From: an uncultured Sulfitobacter sp.
GTDB lineage: Bacteria; Pseudomonadota; Alphaproteobacteria; Rhodobacterales; Rhodobacteraceae
Direction of reading: 5' to 3'
NCBI RefSeq assembly: GCF_947502895.1
Contig: NZ_CANNBM010000011.1
Span: forward strand, 1 to 52,579
Length of the DNA stretch: 52,579 nucleotides
Part shown: positions 26,038 through 34,327 of the stretch, one piece after another
How the letters are laid out: the number at the start of each line of letters is the position of its first letter
Position numbering within the stretch: the first letter of the stretch is position 1
Translations under genes and position numbers: made by a program
The notes under the pieces: generated by a model
Told to the model about the DNA's origin: nothing
What the model saw: only the letters and a program-made list of their open reading frames with translations
Database searches by the model: none

Positions 26038-27986
26038 GCCATGTCTTGTGGGAGCCGAGCCAAGAGCGGGCAGATGCCTCGACGATGGCTGCGTTCGAGC
26101 GTTTTGTGGCAGAAACACGGGGCCAGACATTCGATGACTACAACGCGATGTGGGAGTGGAGCGTCACGGACCTTGAGGGGTTCTGGTCGGCCATCTGGGA
26201 CTTTTTTGAAGTCCATGCAAGTACCCCATATGACTGTATTCTGGCTGATCGCAAAATGCCCGGCACCAAATGGTGCGAAGGCGCAATGCTCAACTATGCC
26301 GAGAATATTTTGCGCCACGCAGAGGGGCGGTCAGACCATCCCGCCATCGTTAGCTTTTCCGAAACTTCTGGCCGGAAAGAGCTGTCGTGGGGCGCTTTGC
26401 GCAGTCAAGTCGCCTCGGTCGCGGCGAACCTGCGGAAGATGGGCGTTGGGCAGGGCGACCGAGTGGTCGCTGTGTTGCCCAATACCGAAGCAGCGTTGAT
26501 CGCATTTCTCGCAACAGCGAGCATCGGTGCGGCATGGTCACTTTGCGCGCCTGATATGGGCCACGTCGCAATCCTTGACCGTTTCAAGCAAATTGCGCCC
26601 AAAGTGTTTATCGCACAAGATGGTTATGTTCACGGTGGCAAACAGGTCGATAGACGCGATGTGCTTGCCCTGATCACTGCCGAGTTAGACAGCGTCGTGC
26701 AATTTGTGACCCTCCCCATAATGGGTGATATGCCGAAAGGGCATGTTGCTTGGGACAGTCTACTGCACGATGACGTAGCATTCGCACCTGCACAGGTGCC
26801 CTTCGACCAACCGCTGTGGATTGTTTACTCCTCTGGCACCACGGGCAATCCGAAACCCATCGTGCACGGCCATGGCGGCATTATCCTCGAAGCAGCCAAA
26901 CAATCCCTTCACCACGACCTGACCAGCAATGATCGCTTTTGCTGGCTCACATCATCTGGCTGGATCATGTGGAATGCCCAGTGGATGGCGTTGGGGCAGG
27001 GGGCCACAGTGTGTATGTATGACGGCGCACCAAACTACCCTGATATGTTGACCGTCTGGCGCTTTGTTGCTCAAGAAAAGTTAACGTATTTCGGCGCAGG
27101 CGCTGCGTTCTTTGCGGGCTGCCTGAAGGCTGGTGTCACCCCGCACGCAACGCTGGACTTCACAAACCTACGTTCGCTCGGCTCTACCGGTTCACCGCTC
27201 AGCGCAGATGCCTATGACTGGATTTACCGCGAAGTGAAGCAAGACGTCTGGCTTGCACCGATTTCTGGCGGAACCGACCTTGCGGGGGCGTTTGTGCTGG
27301 GTCACCCCGCCTTGCCTGTGCGGGCCGGTGAAATGCAATGCCGCGCGCTCGGTAATGCTGTGCGCGCCTATGATCCCGACGGCAACGAGTTGATTGGCGA
27401 AGTAGGTGAGCTCGTCTGCACCGAACCGCTGCCCTCCATGCCACTGTTCTTTTGGGGTGACGATGACGGCAGCCGCCTGCACGATAGCTATTACGACACT
27501 TACCCAGGTGTTTGGCGCCACGGCGACTGGATCAGCATAGACGAAACCGGCGCCAGCGTGATCTTTGGCCGCTCGGATGCAACGATTAACCGCAAAGGGC
27601 TAAGGCTAGGTTCCGCCGAGATCTATCAAGCCGTGGAGGGTCTGGACGATGTCCTTGATAGCCTCGTCGTTGATCTGGAGTTTTTGGGTCGTGAAAGCTT
27701 TATGCCCCTTTTTATCGTGCCGGCCGCAGGCGTAACCTTCGACGATGCACTCAAAACCAAGATCAATGACGCCATCCGCAGCGGTGTCTCGGCACGTTTC
27801 ATTCCTAACGAAATTGTAGAAGTCACTGAGATCCCCCGCACACTATCTGGCAAAAAGCTTGAGGTTCCTGTGAAAAAGCTGTTGTTGGGGGGTGATCCCG
27901 CCCGCGTGGTAAACCGTGACAGCATGGCAAACCCGGCGAGCTTTGATTTCTTCATCGCCTATGCTGATGCACGGGCCAAAACCTAA
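26034..27986 (+). CDS. aacS: Acetoacetyl-CoA synthetase-type acid:CoA ligase
   Basis: 650 residues, the normal AacS length. N-terminal ACS extension (WSVTDLEGFWSAIWDFF), adenylation motif YSSGTTGNPKPIVHG and the hinge/C-terminal GLRLGSAEIY and RTLSGKKLEVPVK with the catalytic lysine. It activates acetoacetate or a related oxo acid with ATP and CoA. ATG overlaps the hydrolase stop. Within this island a 3- or 4-oxo acid is a plausible substrate. Confidence 0.9.
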   Translation: MSHVLWEPSQERADASTMAAFERFVAETRGQTFDDYNAMWEWSVTDLEGFWSAIWDFFEVHASTPYDCILADRKMPGTKWCEGAMLNYAENILRHAEGRSDHPAIVSFSETSGRKELSWGALRSQVASVAANLRKMGVGQGDRVVAVLPNTEAALIAFLATASIGAAWSLCAPDMGHVAILDRFKQIAPKVFIAQDGYVHGGKQVDRRDVLALITAELDSVVQFVTLPIMGDMPKGHVAWDSLLHDDVAFAPAQVPFDQPLWIVYSSGTTGNPKPIVHGHGGIILEAAKQSLHHDLTSNDRFCWLTSSGWIMWNAQWMALGQGATVCMYDGAPNYPDMLTVWRFVAQEKLTYFGAGAAFFAGCLKAGVTPHATLDFTNLRSLGSTGSPLSADAYDWIYREVKQDVWLAPISGGTDLAGAFVLGHPALPVRAGEMQCRALGNAVRAYDPDGNELIGEVGELVCTEPLPSMPLFFWGDDDGSRLHDSYYDTYPGVWRHGDWISIDETGASVIFGRSDATINRKGLRLGSAEIYQAVEGLDDVLDSLVVDLEFLGRESFMPLFIVPAAGVTFDDALKTKINDAIRSGVSARFIPNEIVEVTEIPRTLSGKKLEVPVKKLLLGGDPARVVNRDSMANPASFDFFIAYADARAKT

Positions 27987-27996
27987 GGGGCCCTGC

Positions 27997-28863
27997 ATGA
28001 GCAATGTCGCCGATCAACTGTTAGAGCTGCTGGATATTGAACAACTCGAAGTTGACCTGTTTCGCGGTATCGGATCAGGGGGCGAGACGACGACCCGTAT
28101 CTTTGGCGGACACGTTATTGCACAAGCACTCATGGCAGCTTACCGCACCGTACCGGACCGCCTTTGCCATTCGCTTCACGCCTATTTTATTCGCCCGGGT
28201 GATCCCAAAATCCCTGTGATCTACCAAGTAGACCGCGCTCGCGATGGGGGCAGTTTTACAACCCGCCGTGTCGTTGCGATCCAGCACGGTAAACAGATTT
28301 TCAATCTTTCGGCTTCGTTTCATGTAGACGAAGAAGGATGGGACTATCAGCACTCAATGCCACAGGTAGGTTCACCTCAGGATTGGCCAAACCGTAATCA
28401 GTTGCGAGAGGCTCATGTTTCAAAGGTCCCGGAAAAGTATCACGAGGATTTTCTTCGCGAACGCCCCATTGAGCTACGCGAAGTCGCCCCGCGGGATTTC
28501 TTTACTCCGGAAACAGCAAGCGACGAAAATCATCTTTGGTTTCGCATGGAGGCCGCCAAAGGGCAGGGGCCACAGATGCAGCACTGTTTGCTCGCTTATG
28601 CTTCTGATATGAATCTGCTCGGCTCATCCCTGCGCCCCCATGGCCTGACATGGTTTCAGGGCAATGTGATGAGTGCCAGCCTCGATCATGCCATGTGGTT
28701 TCACGGGCCGATCCAGTTTAGCGACTGGCATCTTTACGATATGGATGCACCATGGACGGGCAAGGCACGCGGGTTCAACCGCGGTTCGATTTTCAGCGCC
28801 GATGGCACGCTTGTCGCGTCGGTTGCCCAAGAAGGCCTCATGCGTCCCTTAAAGAAAAAGTGA
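27997..28863 (+). CDS. tesB: Acyl-CoA thioesterase II (TesB)
   Basis: 288 residues from ATG 27997. Double hot-dog fold: FRGIGSGGETTTRIFGGHVIAQAL in the first half, SLDHAMWFH and the C-terminal LVASVAQEGLMR in the second. It hydrolyses acyl-CoA to free acid and CoA, possibly to relieve CoA sequestration. It is the last gene of the transporter operon. Confidence 0.92.
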   Translation: MSNVADQLLELLDIEQLEVDLFRGIGSGGETTTRIFGGHVIAQALMAAYRTVPDRLCHSLHAYFIRPGDPKIPVIYQVDRARDGGSFTTRRVVAIQHGKQIFNLSASFHVDEEGWDYQHSMPQVGSPQDWPNRNQLREAHVSKVPEKYHEDFLRERPIELREVAPRDFFTPETASDENHLWFRMEAAKGQGPQMQHCLLAYASDMNLLGSSLRPHGLTWFQGNVMSASLDHAMWFHGPIQFSDWHLYDMDAPWTGKARGFNRGSIFSADGTLVASVAQEGLMRPLKKK

Positions 28864-28884
28864 GCCGACCTCTCAGTCGCCCCA

Positions 28885-28917
28885 CTTCTTTATTTTTCCA
28901 ATAAACTCAATCCCGCA
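28885..28917 (+). repeat. 33-bp dispersed repeat, copy 2
   Basis: Matches 16827-16859 at 30 of 33 positions. It contains TTATT-TTTCC-AATAA, a weak AT hairpin, and is followed directly by the terminator-like hairpin at 28918-28940. Confidence 0.7.
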
Positions 28918-28940
28918 GAATCCGCTGAGGGATTCGTTTT
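28918..28940. terminator. Terminator-like hairpin between convergent genes
   Basis: GAATCC (28918-28923) and GGATTC (28930-28935) form a 6-bp stem with a 6-base loop, followed by GTTTT. It lies between the thioesterase gene and the convergent VOC gene. Confidence 0.6.
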
Positions 28941-28944
28941 GCGT

Positions 28945-29316
28945 TTAGCCGAACAAATAGAAACACAGTTTATTCCCGTCTGGGTCATGCACATAAGCAC
29001 CATAAAACCTGTCTGGCACCCGTTGACCCGGAGGGCCATCACAGGTGGCTCCAAGTTCCAGCGCCCGCGCATACATGGCGTCGGCCTGCGGCTTTTCCTC
29101 AACGGGAAAGGCCAACATCACACCATTTCCAGGCGTTGGGTCACCCTTGTCATATGGTTCACAGACGGCAAGCATTGGCTCACCCCGCTTGGTGCCGATA
29201 AATGCGATCCGTCCCGCGTCTATCACGACCTTTGCGCCTTTATCCGCGAACAGATCGCAATAAAATTTTTTGGCACGCTCCATATCGCGCACGCCGATGG
29301 TGGTATAGCCGATCAT
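28945..29316 (-). CDS. VOC-superfamily (glyoxalase/dioxygenase fold) protein
   Basis: 123 residues with two beta-alpha-beta-beta-beta halves: IGYTTIGVRDMERAKKFYCDLF at the start and AYVHDPDGNKLCFYLF at the end. The family covers glyoxalase I, epimerases and ring-cleavage or resistance proteins, so the activity cannot be named. It is the last gene of a - strand operon and lies 9 bp after the SDR at 29326. Confidence 0.82.
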   Translation of the reverse strand: MIGYTTIGVRDMERAKKFYCDLFADKGAKVVIDAGRIAFIGTKRGEPMLAVCEPYDKGDPTPGNGVMLAFPVEEKPQADAMYARALELGATCDGPPGQRVPDRFYGAYVHDPDGNKLCFYLFG

Positions 29317-29325
29317 TGGATTTTC

Positions 29326-30099
29326 CTAACTGTCAAAGCCGCCGAACCTGCGGTTTAGCTTGCGCATTCCCCCGATCCAGCGGTCATAATTATCGGTCTT
29401 GTTGCGCATGTAGGTCTCGACCTCTTTATGCGGCAGGACAAGGAACTTCTCCTCGCGGATGGTCTGCACGCAGGCCTCGGCAACGGGGCCAGGCTCCATC
29501 ATCCCGTCAATTGCCGCCACATGCTCTTCATGACCGCGCGTCATTTCAGTTCGTACGGCCTGAGGGCAAAGGACCGAAACCTTTATCCCCTGATCGCCAT
29601 AGGTAAGTGCCAACCACTCGGCCAAGCCGATCGCTGCATGTTTGGTGACACCGTATGGTGCTGAACCGATCTGGTTCAAAAGACCTGCGGCCGAAGACGT
29701 GTTCAGCAAATACCCACCTCCACGCGCTGACATTCGCGGCACCAGATGACGCGCTGCCCAGACATGGGACATGACGTTGATCTCCCAAATCCGCTGCCAG
29801 TCTTCATCCTCAACCTCGACACCGCCGGGGACAGAAATGCCCGCGTTCGAGCAGAATAAATCAATCGGCCCTGCGTCTGCTTCTACTGCATCAATCATAC
29901 CGGTAATCTGATCTTTGACTGCAACGTCCACTTGATAGGCTTTGCCACCCATCATTTTTGCCGTCTCTTCCGCGCCTGCCAAATCACGGTCCACACAGGC
30001 AATGTGTTTGGCCCCTTCTTCAGCATACCGCAGGCACATGGCGCGCCCGATACCGGACGCAGCCCCTGTCACAACGATAATCTTGTCTTTCAATTCCAT
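29326..30099 (-). CDS. Short-chain dehydrogenase/reductase
   Basis: 257 residues. TGAASGIGRAM, CSNAGIS and the catalytic YGVTKHAAIGL. The C-terminus (YMRNKTDNYDRWIGGMRKL) is typical of SDRs in acyl-CoA clusters. It is followed by the VOC gene and preceded by another SDR. A role as alcohol/ketone dehydrogenase on a long or branched acyl chain is likely. Confidence 0.9.
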   Translation of the reverse strand: MELKDKIIVVTGAASGIGRAMCLRYAEEGAKHIACVDRDLAGAEETAKMMGGKAYQVDVAVKDQITGMIDAVEADAGPIDLFCSNAGISVPGGVEVEDEDWQRIWEINVMSHVWAARHLVPRMSARGGGYLLNTSSAAGLLNQIGSAPYGVTKHAAIGLAEWLALTYGDQGIKVSVLCPQAVRTEMTRGHEEHVAAIDGMMEPGPVAEACVQTIREEKFLVLPHKEVETYMRNKTDNYDRWIGGMRKLNRRFGGFDS

Positions 30100-30102
30100 G
30101 AT

Positions 30103-30873
30103 CTACGTCCACATATTCGAGCCGCCACAGACGGTCAGCGCCTGTCCCGTCATGTATTTGGAAGCATCGGAAGCGAGGAAGACCGCAAGCCCTGCAAAAT
30201 CCTCAGGCTCACCGAGACGGCGCAGCGGTATTTCGTTCTCGATCCGTTTGGCAACTTCGGGGTTGTCCCACAACTCACGTGCAAACTCGGTCTTTACCAA
30301 ACCGGGGCAGATCGCATTAAACCGCAGGCCTTTAGGGCCAAACTCTTCGGCCAGATTGCGACACAGACCGATCAGCGCCAGTTTGGACATCCCGTAGGTG
30401 CCCAGCATGACCGAGGGTTTGAATGCTCCGATAGAAGAGGTGAAGGCCATCGAGCCGCTGCCCTTGGCCACCATATCTGGGGCAACCATTTGTGCGAGCC
30501 ACAGATTGGATTTCACGTTAGCATTCATGGTTTTATCATAGGCATCGTCGGGAATTGCCGACGTCTTCCCATAGTACGGGTTCACCCCTGCATTGCCGAT
30601 CACACAATCGATAGGTCCTGCCAGCTCGTGGGTCTTGTCAACCAAGGCCTGTAGCTGTTCCTTGTAGCCCACATTGCATGCCACCGCATGAACACGGCCA
30701 TTGCCGAGAGCATTAATGCTCTCGGCAGCAGCGTCCAACTGTTCTTGTTTGCGCGCAGATATCACGACAGTTGCACCGTGCTCCGCAAGGGCTGATGCCA
30801 TGGCAAGCCCCATACCCTTGGACGCGCCAGTAAGCAGCGCCACCTTTCCAGTCAGGTCAAAAAGCGTGCTCAT
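30103..30873 (-). CDS. Short-chain dehydrogenase/reductase, DHRS4-like
   Basis: 256 residues. TGASKGMGLAMASAL, GNAGVNPYYG and YGMSKLALIGL, with VTGQALTVCGG-type C-terminus (YMTGQALTVCGG). The NPYYG segment after the NAG motif is common in DHRS4-like carbonyl reductases. Start overlaps the stop of the ACAD11-like gene, so the two proteins are translationally coupled; it could perform the ketone-to-alcohol step that precedes phosphorylation. Confidence 0.9.
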   Translation of the reverse strand: MSTLFDLTGKVALLTGASKGMGLAMASALAEHGATVVISARKQEQLDAAAESINALGNGRVHAVACNVGYKEQLQALVDKTHELAGPIDCVIGNAGVNPYYGKTSAIPDDAYDKTMNANVKSNLWLAQMVAPDMVAKGSGSMAFTSSIGAFKPSVMLGTYGMSKLALIGLCRNLAEEFGPKGLRFNAICPGLVKTEFARELWDNPEVAKRIENEIPLRRLGEPEDFAGLAVFLASDASKYMTGQALTVCGGSNMWT

Positions 30874-32183
30874 ACACCACTCCGTGTGCGGCCTGTCGCA
30901 ATCTCACTGCGCGCGCGGTCAGTGCGGGAATTTGACGATTGGTAATCGCGCACTTCGGCACGTGCGATCACGTGGTGATGCACCTCATCAGGGCCGTCCG
31001 CATAGCGCAGGGTGCGCTGCGCTGTGTACATCCCTGACAGGGGCGACCACTGGGAAATCCCCGTCGCACCATGTACCTGCATCGCATCATCAATGATGTT
31101 GCAGACCTTTTCCGGCACCATCGCTTTGATCATGCTGACCCAGATACGCGCCTCTTTGTTACCAAGAGTATCCATCGCTTTTGCCGCCTTCAGCACCATC
31201 AGGCGCATGGCCTCAATCTCGATTTTAGCCCGAGAGATGGTTTCCATGTTCTTGCCAAGATCAATGATCTTCTTGCCAAAAGCCTCACGCGACAAACCGC
31301 GCTCGATCATCAGGTCAAGTGCCTTCTCCGCAGCGCCGATGGATCGCATGCAGTGGTGGATACGGCCAGGCCCAAGACGCACTTGGCTGATTTCAAAGCC
31401 ACGGCCCTCACCCCACAAGATATTGCTCTCGGGGACCCGCACATTGGTAAATTTGATATGCATGTGCCCGTGGGGGGCATCATCATGGCCAAAGACATGC
31501 ATCGGGCCAACGATCTCGACACCGGGGGTGTCGATCGGCACGAGGATTTGGCTCTGCTGGCGGAAAGGCTCTGCATCGGGGGATGTTTTCACCATCGTGA
31601 TCATGATTTTACACCGCGGATCACCGGCGCCAGAAATATAGTATTTCTCACCATTGATGACCCATTCACCATTCTCCAGCTTGGCAGAGGTCGAGATGTT
31701 TTTTGCATCCGATGACGCCATATCAGGTTCTGTCATCGCAAAGGCAGAGCGGATTTTACCCGCAAGTAGCGGCTTGAGCCATTGTTCTTTCTGCTCGGGC
31801 GTTCCGATACGCTCGAGCACTTCCATATTGCCCGTATCCGGTGCTGAACAGTTCAATGTCTCTGACGCCAACGGGCTTTTTCCCAGCTCGGCTGCGATAT
31901 AGGCATAGTCAAGATTGCTCAGACCTTCGCCTGTTTCGGCATTGGGCAAGAAAAAGTTCCATAGCCCGTTGTCACGTGCTTTTTGCTTGGCAGTTTCCAA
32001 CAGCTCCAGCTGGCCCGGTGCATGCGACCAGCGGTCTGCGCGGCCTTCGCCGAGGCGGAAATACTCTTCTGTAATCGGGTCTACGTTTTCACGGATGTGC
32101 TTGATTACAGCAGCCAGCAGCGGCTTTGCTTTTTCCGACATGCCGAGGTTGTTCATTTCCATTGGTGTTGAATCGTCTAACAT
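30870..32183 (-). CDS. ACAD10/ACAD11-type acyl-CoA dehydrogenase family protein
   Basis: 437 residues with AGGGAG upstream of the ATG at 32183. Diagnostic segments of the ACAD11 branch are FAMTEPDMASSDAKNI, DAPHGHMHIKF, GEGRGFEISQVRLGPGRI with HHCMR, and LRYADGPDEVH. In this branch (ACAD10/11, LvaC) the enzyme eliminates phosphate from a 4-phosphoacyl-CoA, leading to a 3-hydroxyacyl-CoA that can enter beta-oxidation. The kinase half is encoded separately at 17572. A conventional dehydrogenase activity remains possible. Confidence 0.88.
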   Translation of the reverse strand: MLDDSTPMEMNNLGMSEKAKPLLAAVIKHIRENVDPITEEYFRLGEGRADRWSHAPGQLELLETAKQKARDNGLWNFFLPNAETGEGLSNLDYAYIAAELGKSPLASETLNCSAPDTGNMEVLERIGTPEQKEQWLKPLLAGKIRSAFAMTEPDMASSDAKNISTSAKLENGEWVINGEKYYISGAGDPRCKIMITMVKTSPDAEPFRQQSQILVPIDTPGVEIVGPMHVFGHDDAPHGHMHIKFTNVRVPESNILWGEGRGFEISQVRLGPGRIHHCMRSIGAAEKALDLMIERGLSREAFGKKIIDLGKNMETISRAKIEIEAMRLMVLKAAKAMDTLGNKEARIWVSMIKAMVPEKVCNIIDDAMQVHGATGISQWSPLSGMYTAQRTLRYADGPDEVHHHVIARAEVRDYQSSNSRTDRARSEIATGRTRSGV

Positions 32184-32226
32184 TTTGATCTCCCTTGATC
32201 AGATAATGAGGGTGCCGTTTCGGGCG

Positions 32227-33006
32227 CTATTTGTTGACCCAATCGGGTTTACGTTTCTCGACAAAGGCATTCACGCCTTCTTTGAAATCTTCTGTCTTGG
32301 CCAGATCGGCAATGACTTCGCGCGAATAGGCAATGCTCGCCTCCATTCCGTCGCGAACGTACATATCGTTCAGAACGCGCTTGGTGGCTTTGATCGCTGA
32401 CGGCGAAACGGTGCAAAGCTGCTCGGCCTTCTCCATAGCGCGGACCATCAGCTCGTCATGTGGATGCACCTCGTTCACACACCCCATTGCCAGCGCTTCA
32501 TCCGCCAGAATTGTACGGCCCGTATACATCATCTCTTGAGCAGCGAGACGGCCGATATAGCGCGACAGGCGCTGTACACCTGATGCCGCAGCAAAAAAGC
32601 CGACCTTGACTTCGGGCAGCGCAAACTTGGCGTTTTCGGAAGCAAGGATGATGTCGCACGACAGTGCAGTTTCAAATCCGCCACCCATCGCAAAGCCGTT
32701 TACGGCAGCAATAATCGGCTTTTCCAAAGTGAACCGCGATGAAAGGCCAGCAAATCCCATCGGCGTCATTGTGGCGCGCGCGCCACCCGCAGCAGTTGCT
32801 TTGAGATCGTTACCTGCACAGAATGCTTTGTCTCCGGCACCTGTCAAAACAGCGACCCATAGATCCTGATCGGCGGCAAATTCGTCCCAACACTTTGCCA
32901 TTTCGTTGTGCATATCAACGTGCACCGCGTTGTAGACATCGGGGCGGTTCATCGTCACGACCAGAATATGGCCCTTTTTCTCAACCTTTATGAATTCATA
33001 GCTCAT
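32227..33006 (-). CDS. Enoyl-CoA hydratase/isomerase (crotonase family)
   Basis: 259 residues. The oxyanion-hole and catalytic segments are AFCAGNDLKA, GFAMGGGFETALSCD and LPEVKVGFF; both glutamates expected for a hydratase are present. Start overlaps the upstream dehydrogenase stop. It hydrates an enoyl-CoA to the (3S)-hydroxyacyl-CoA, the substrate for the adjacent dehydrogenase. Confidence 0.92.
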   Translation of the reverse strand: MSYEFIKVEKKGHILVVTMNRPDVYNAVHVDMHNEMAKCWDEFAADQDLWVAVLTGAGDKAFCAGNDLKATAAGGARATMTPMGFAGLSSRFTLEKPIIAAVNGFAMGGGFETALSCDIILASENAKFALPEVKVGFFAAASGVQRLSRYIGRLAAQEMMYTGRTILADEALAMGCVNEVHPHDELMVRAMEKAEQLCTVSPSAIKATKRVLNDMYVRDGMEASIAYSREVIADLAKTEDFKEGVNAFVEKRKPDWVNK

Positions 33007-34292
33007 ACTTTTAGCCCTCCAGTATCGATTTCGGTAAATTTGCCACCCGTTGCTGCCAGCTTGCGCAAAGTCTCTTCAGGTGCAAATGCGGCATCTTCGG
33101 CACCGAGCTTTTCCATCCGGTCCAGCACCGCTTGCGCGCCAACCATATCGCCATAAAACATCGGGCCACCCTTGTCCGCTGGCCAGCCGTAACCGTTGAG
33201 CCAGACAACATCGATGTCAGAGGGGCGTTGTGCTTTGTTCTCTTCTAGAATTTTTACGGCTTCATTGATCATCGGATAAATGCAGATCTCGGTGATCTCG
33301 TCCGCACTCATCGTCGTGGCCTCTGCACCCGTCACGTTCTTGATGATCCCTGCCGTTACATCAGACGGGATCGGACGGCGGTTTTCATCATAGTCATAGA
33401 ACCCCGCTTGGGTTTTCTGGCCACGACGATCCATCTCACACAACATATCGCGGATCGGATTGTCGGTGGTTGCACCTTTGGACCAGCCGATATCAAGGCC
33501 CGCCAAATCACTCATCTGGAAGGGCCCCATTTTGAACCCGAACGTGTTCAGTGCTGCGTCCACGTCCCACGGCATCAACCCTTTGGCCAACAATTTATTT
33601 GCTTGAATCTGGCGTGCAAACAAGATGCGATTGCCCACAAATCCGGGACACACGCCAACCAGTGCCGCGATCTTGTTGATTTTAGCTGCCAGCGCCATCG
33701 AGGTTGCAACAACATCATCCGCAGTATGCGCCGCGCGCACGATTTCCAACAGCTTCATCACATTGGCAGGCGAGAAAAAGTGCAGACCAATCACGTCCTG
33801 CGGACGACGCGTCATCGCGGCAATCTCGTTGATGTCCAGTGCCGACGTATTCGTGGCAAGGATTGCACCTTCTTTGCACACGCGGTCCAACTCTGTGAAA
33901 ATCTTGCGCTTGAGGTCCATATCCTCAAACACGGCTTCAATAACCAGATCGCAATCCGCCAGGTCGGCCAGCTCCAGCCGCCCGTCAAAACGGCCCATAC
34001 GCGCCTCGACCTCGTCCTGCGGAAAACGGCCTTTATCAGATGACCGCTGATAGTTTCCGCGCACCACAGCCAGACCACGGTCAAGCGCCTCTTGTGTAGT
34101 CTCGACGATTTTGACGTCATAGCCCGCAGTCGCAAAATTCATGGCGATACCGCCGCCCATGGTCCCTGCGCCGATGATCCCGACCGTTTTGATTTCACGT
34201 TGGGGCGTGCTGTCATCCAGACCGGGCACTTCCCAAGCAGCCTTGCCCGCCCGAGCGATATAGTCACCGATTTCTTCTACACTTGCTGTCAT
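33003..34292 (-). CDS. 3-hydroxyacyl-CoA dehydrogenase
   Basis: 429 residues. NAD-binding GIIGAGTMGGGIAM near residues 38-51, then HFFSPANVMKLLEIV and two tandem C-terminal helical domains (VGNRI, then MINEAVKILEE). It corresponds to the dehydrogenase half of FadB/FadJ without the hydratase half, which is supplied by the next gene. It oxidises (3S)-hydroxyacyl-CoA with NAD. Confidence 0.93.
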   Translation of the reverse strand: MTASVEEIGDYIARAGKAAWEVPGLDDSTPQREIKTVGIIGAGTMGGGIAMNFATAGYDVKIVETTQEALDRGLAVVRGNYQRSSDKGRFPQDEVEARMGRFDGRLELADLADCDLVIEAVFEDMDLKRKIFTELDRVCKEGAILATNTSALDINEIAAMTRRPQDVIGLHFFSPANVMKLLEIVRAAHTADDVVATSMALAAKINKIAALVGVCPGFVGNRILFARQIQANKLLAKGLMPWDVDAALNTFGFKMGPFQMSDLAGLDIGWSKGATTDNPIRDMLCEMDRRGQKTQAGFYDYDENRRPIPSDVTAGIIKNVTGAEATTMSADEITEICIYPMINEAVKILEENKAQRPSDIDVVWLNGYGWPADKGGPMFYGDMVGAQAVLDRMEKLGAEDAAFAPEETLRKLAATGGKFTEIDTGGLKV

Positions 34293-34327
34293 GTTTTTGC
34301 CTTCTCGTTTCCCTTGGGAGGTATCAA

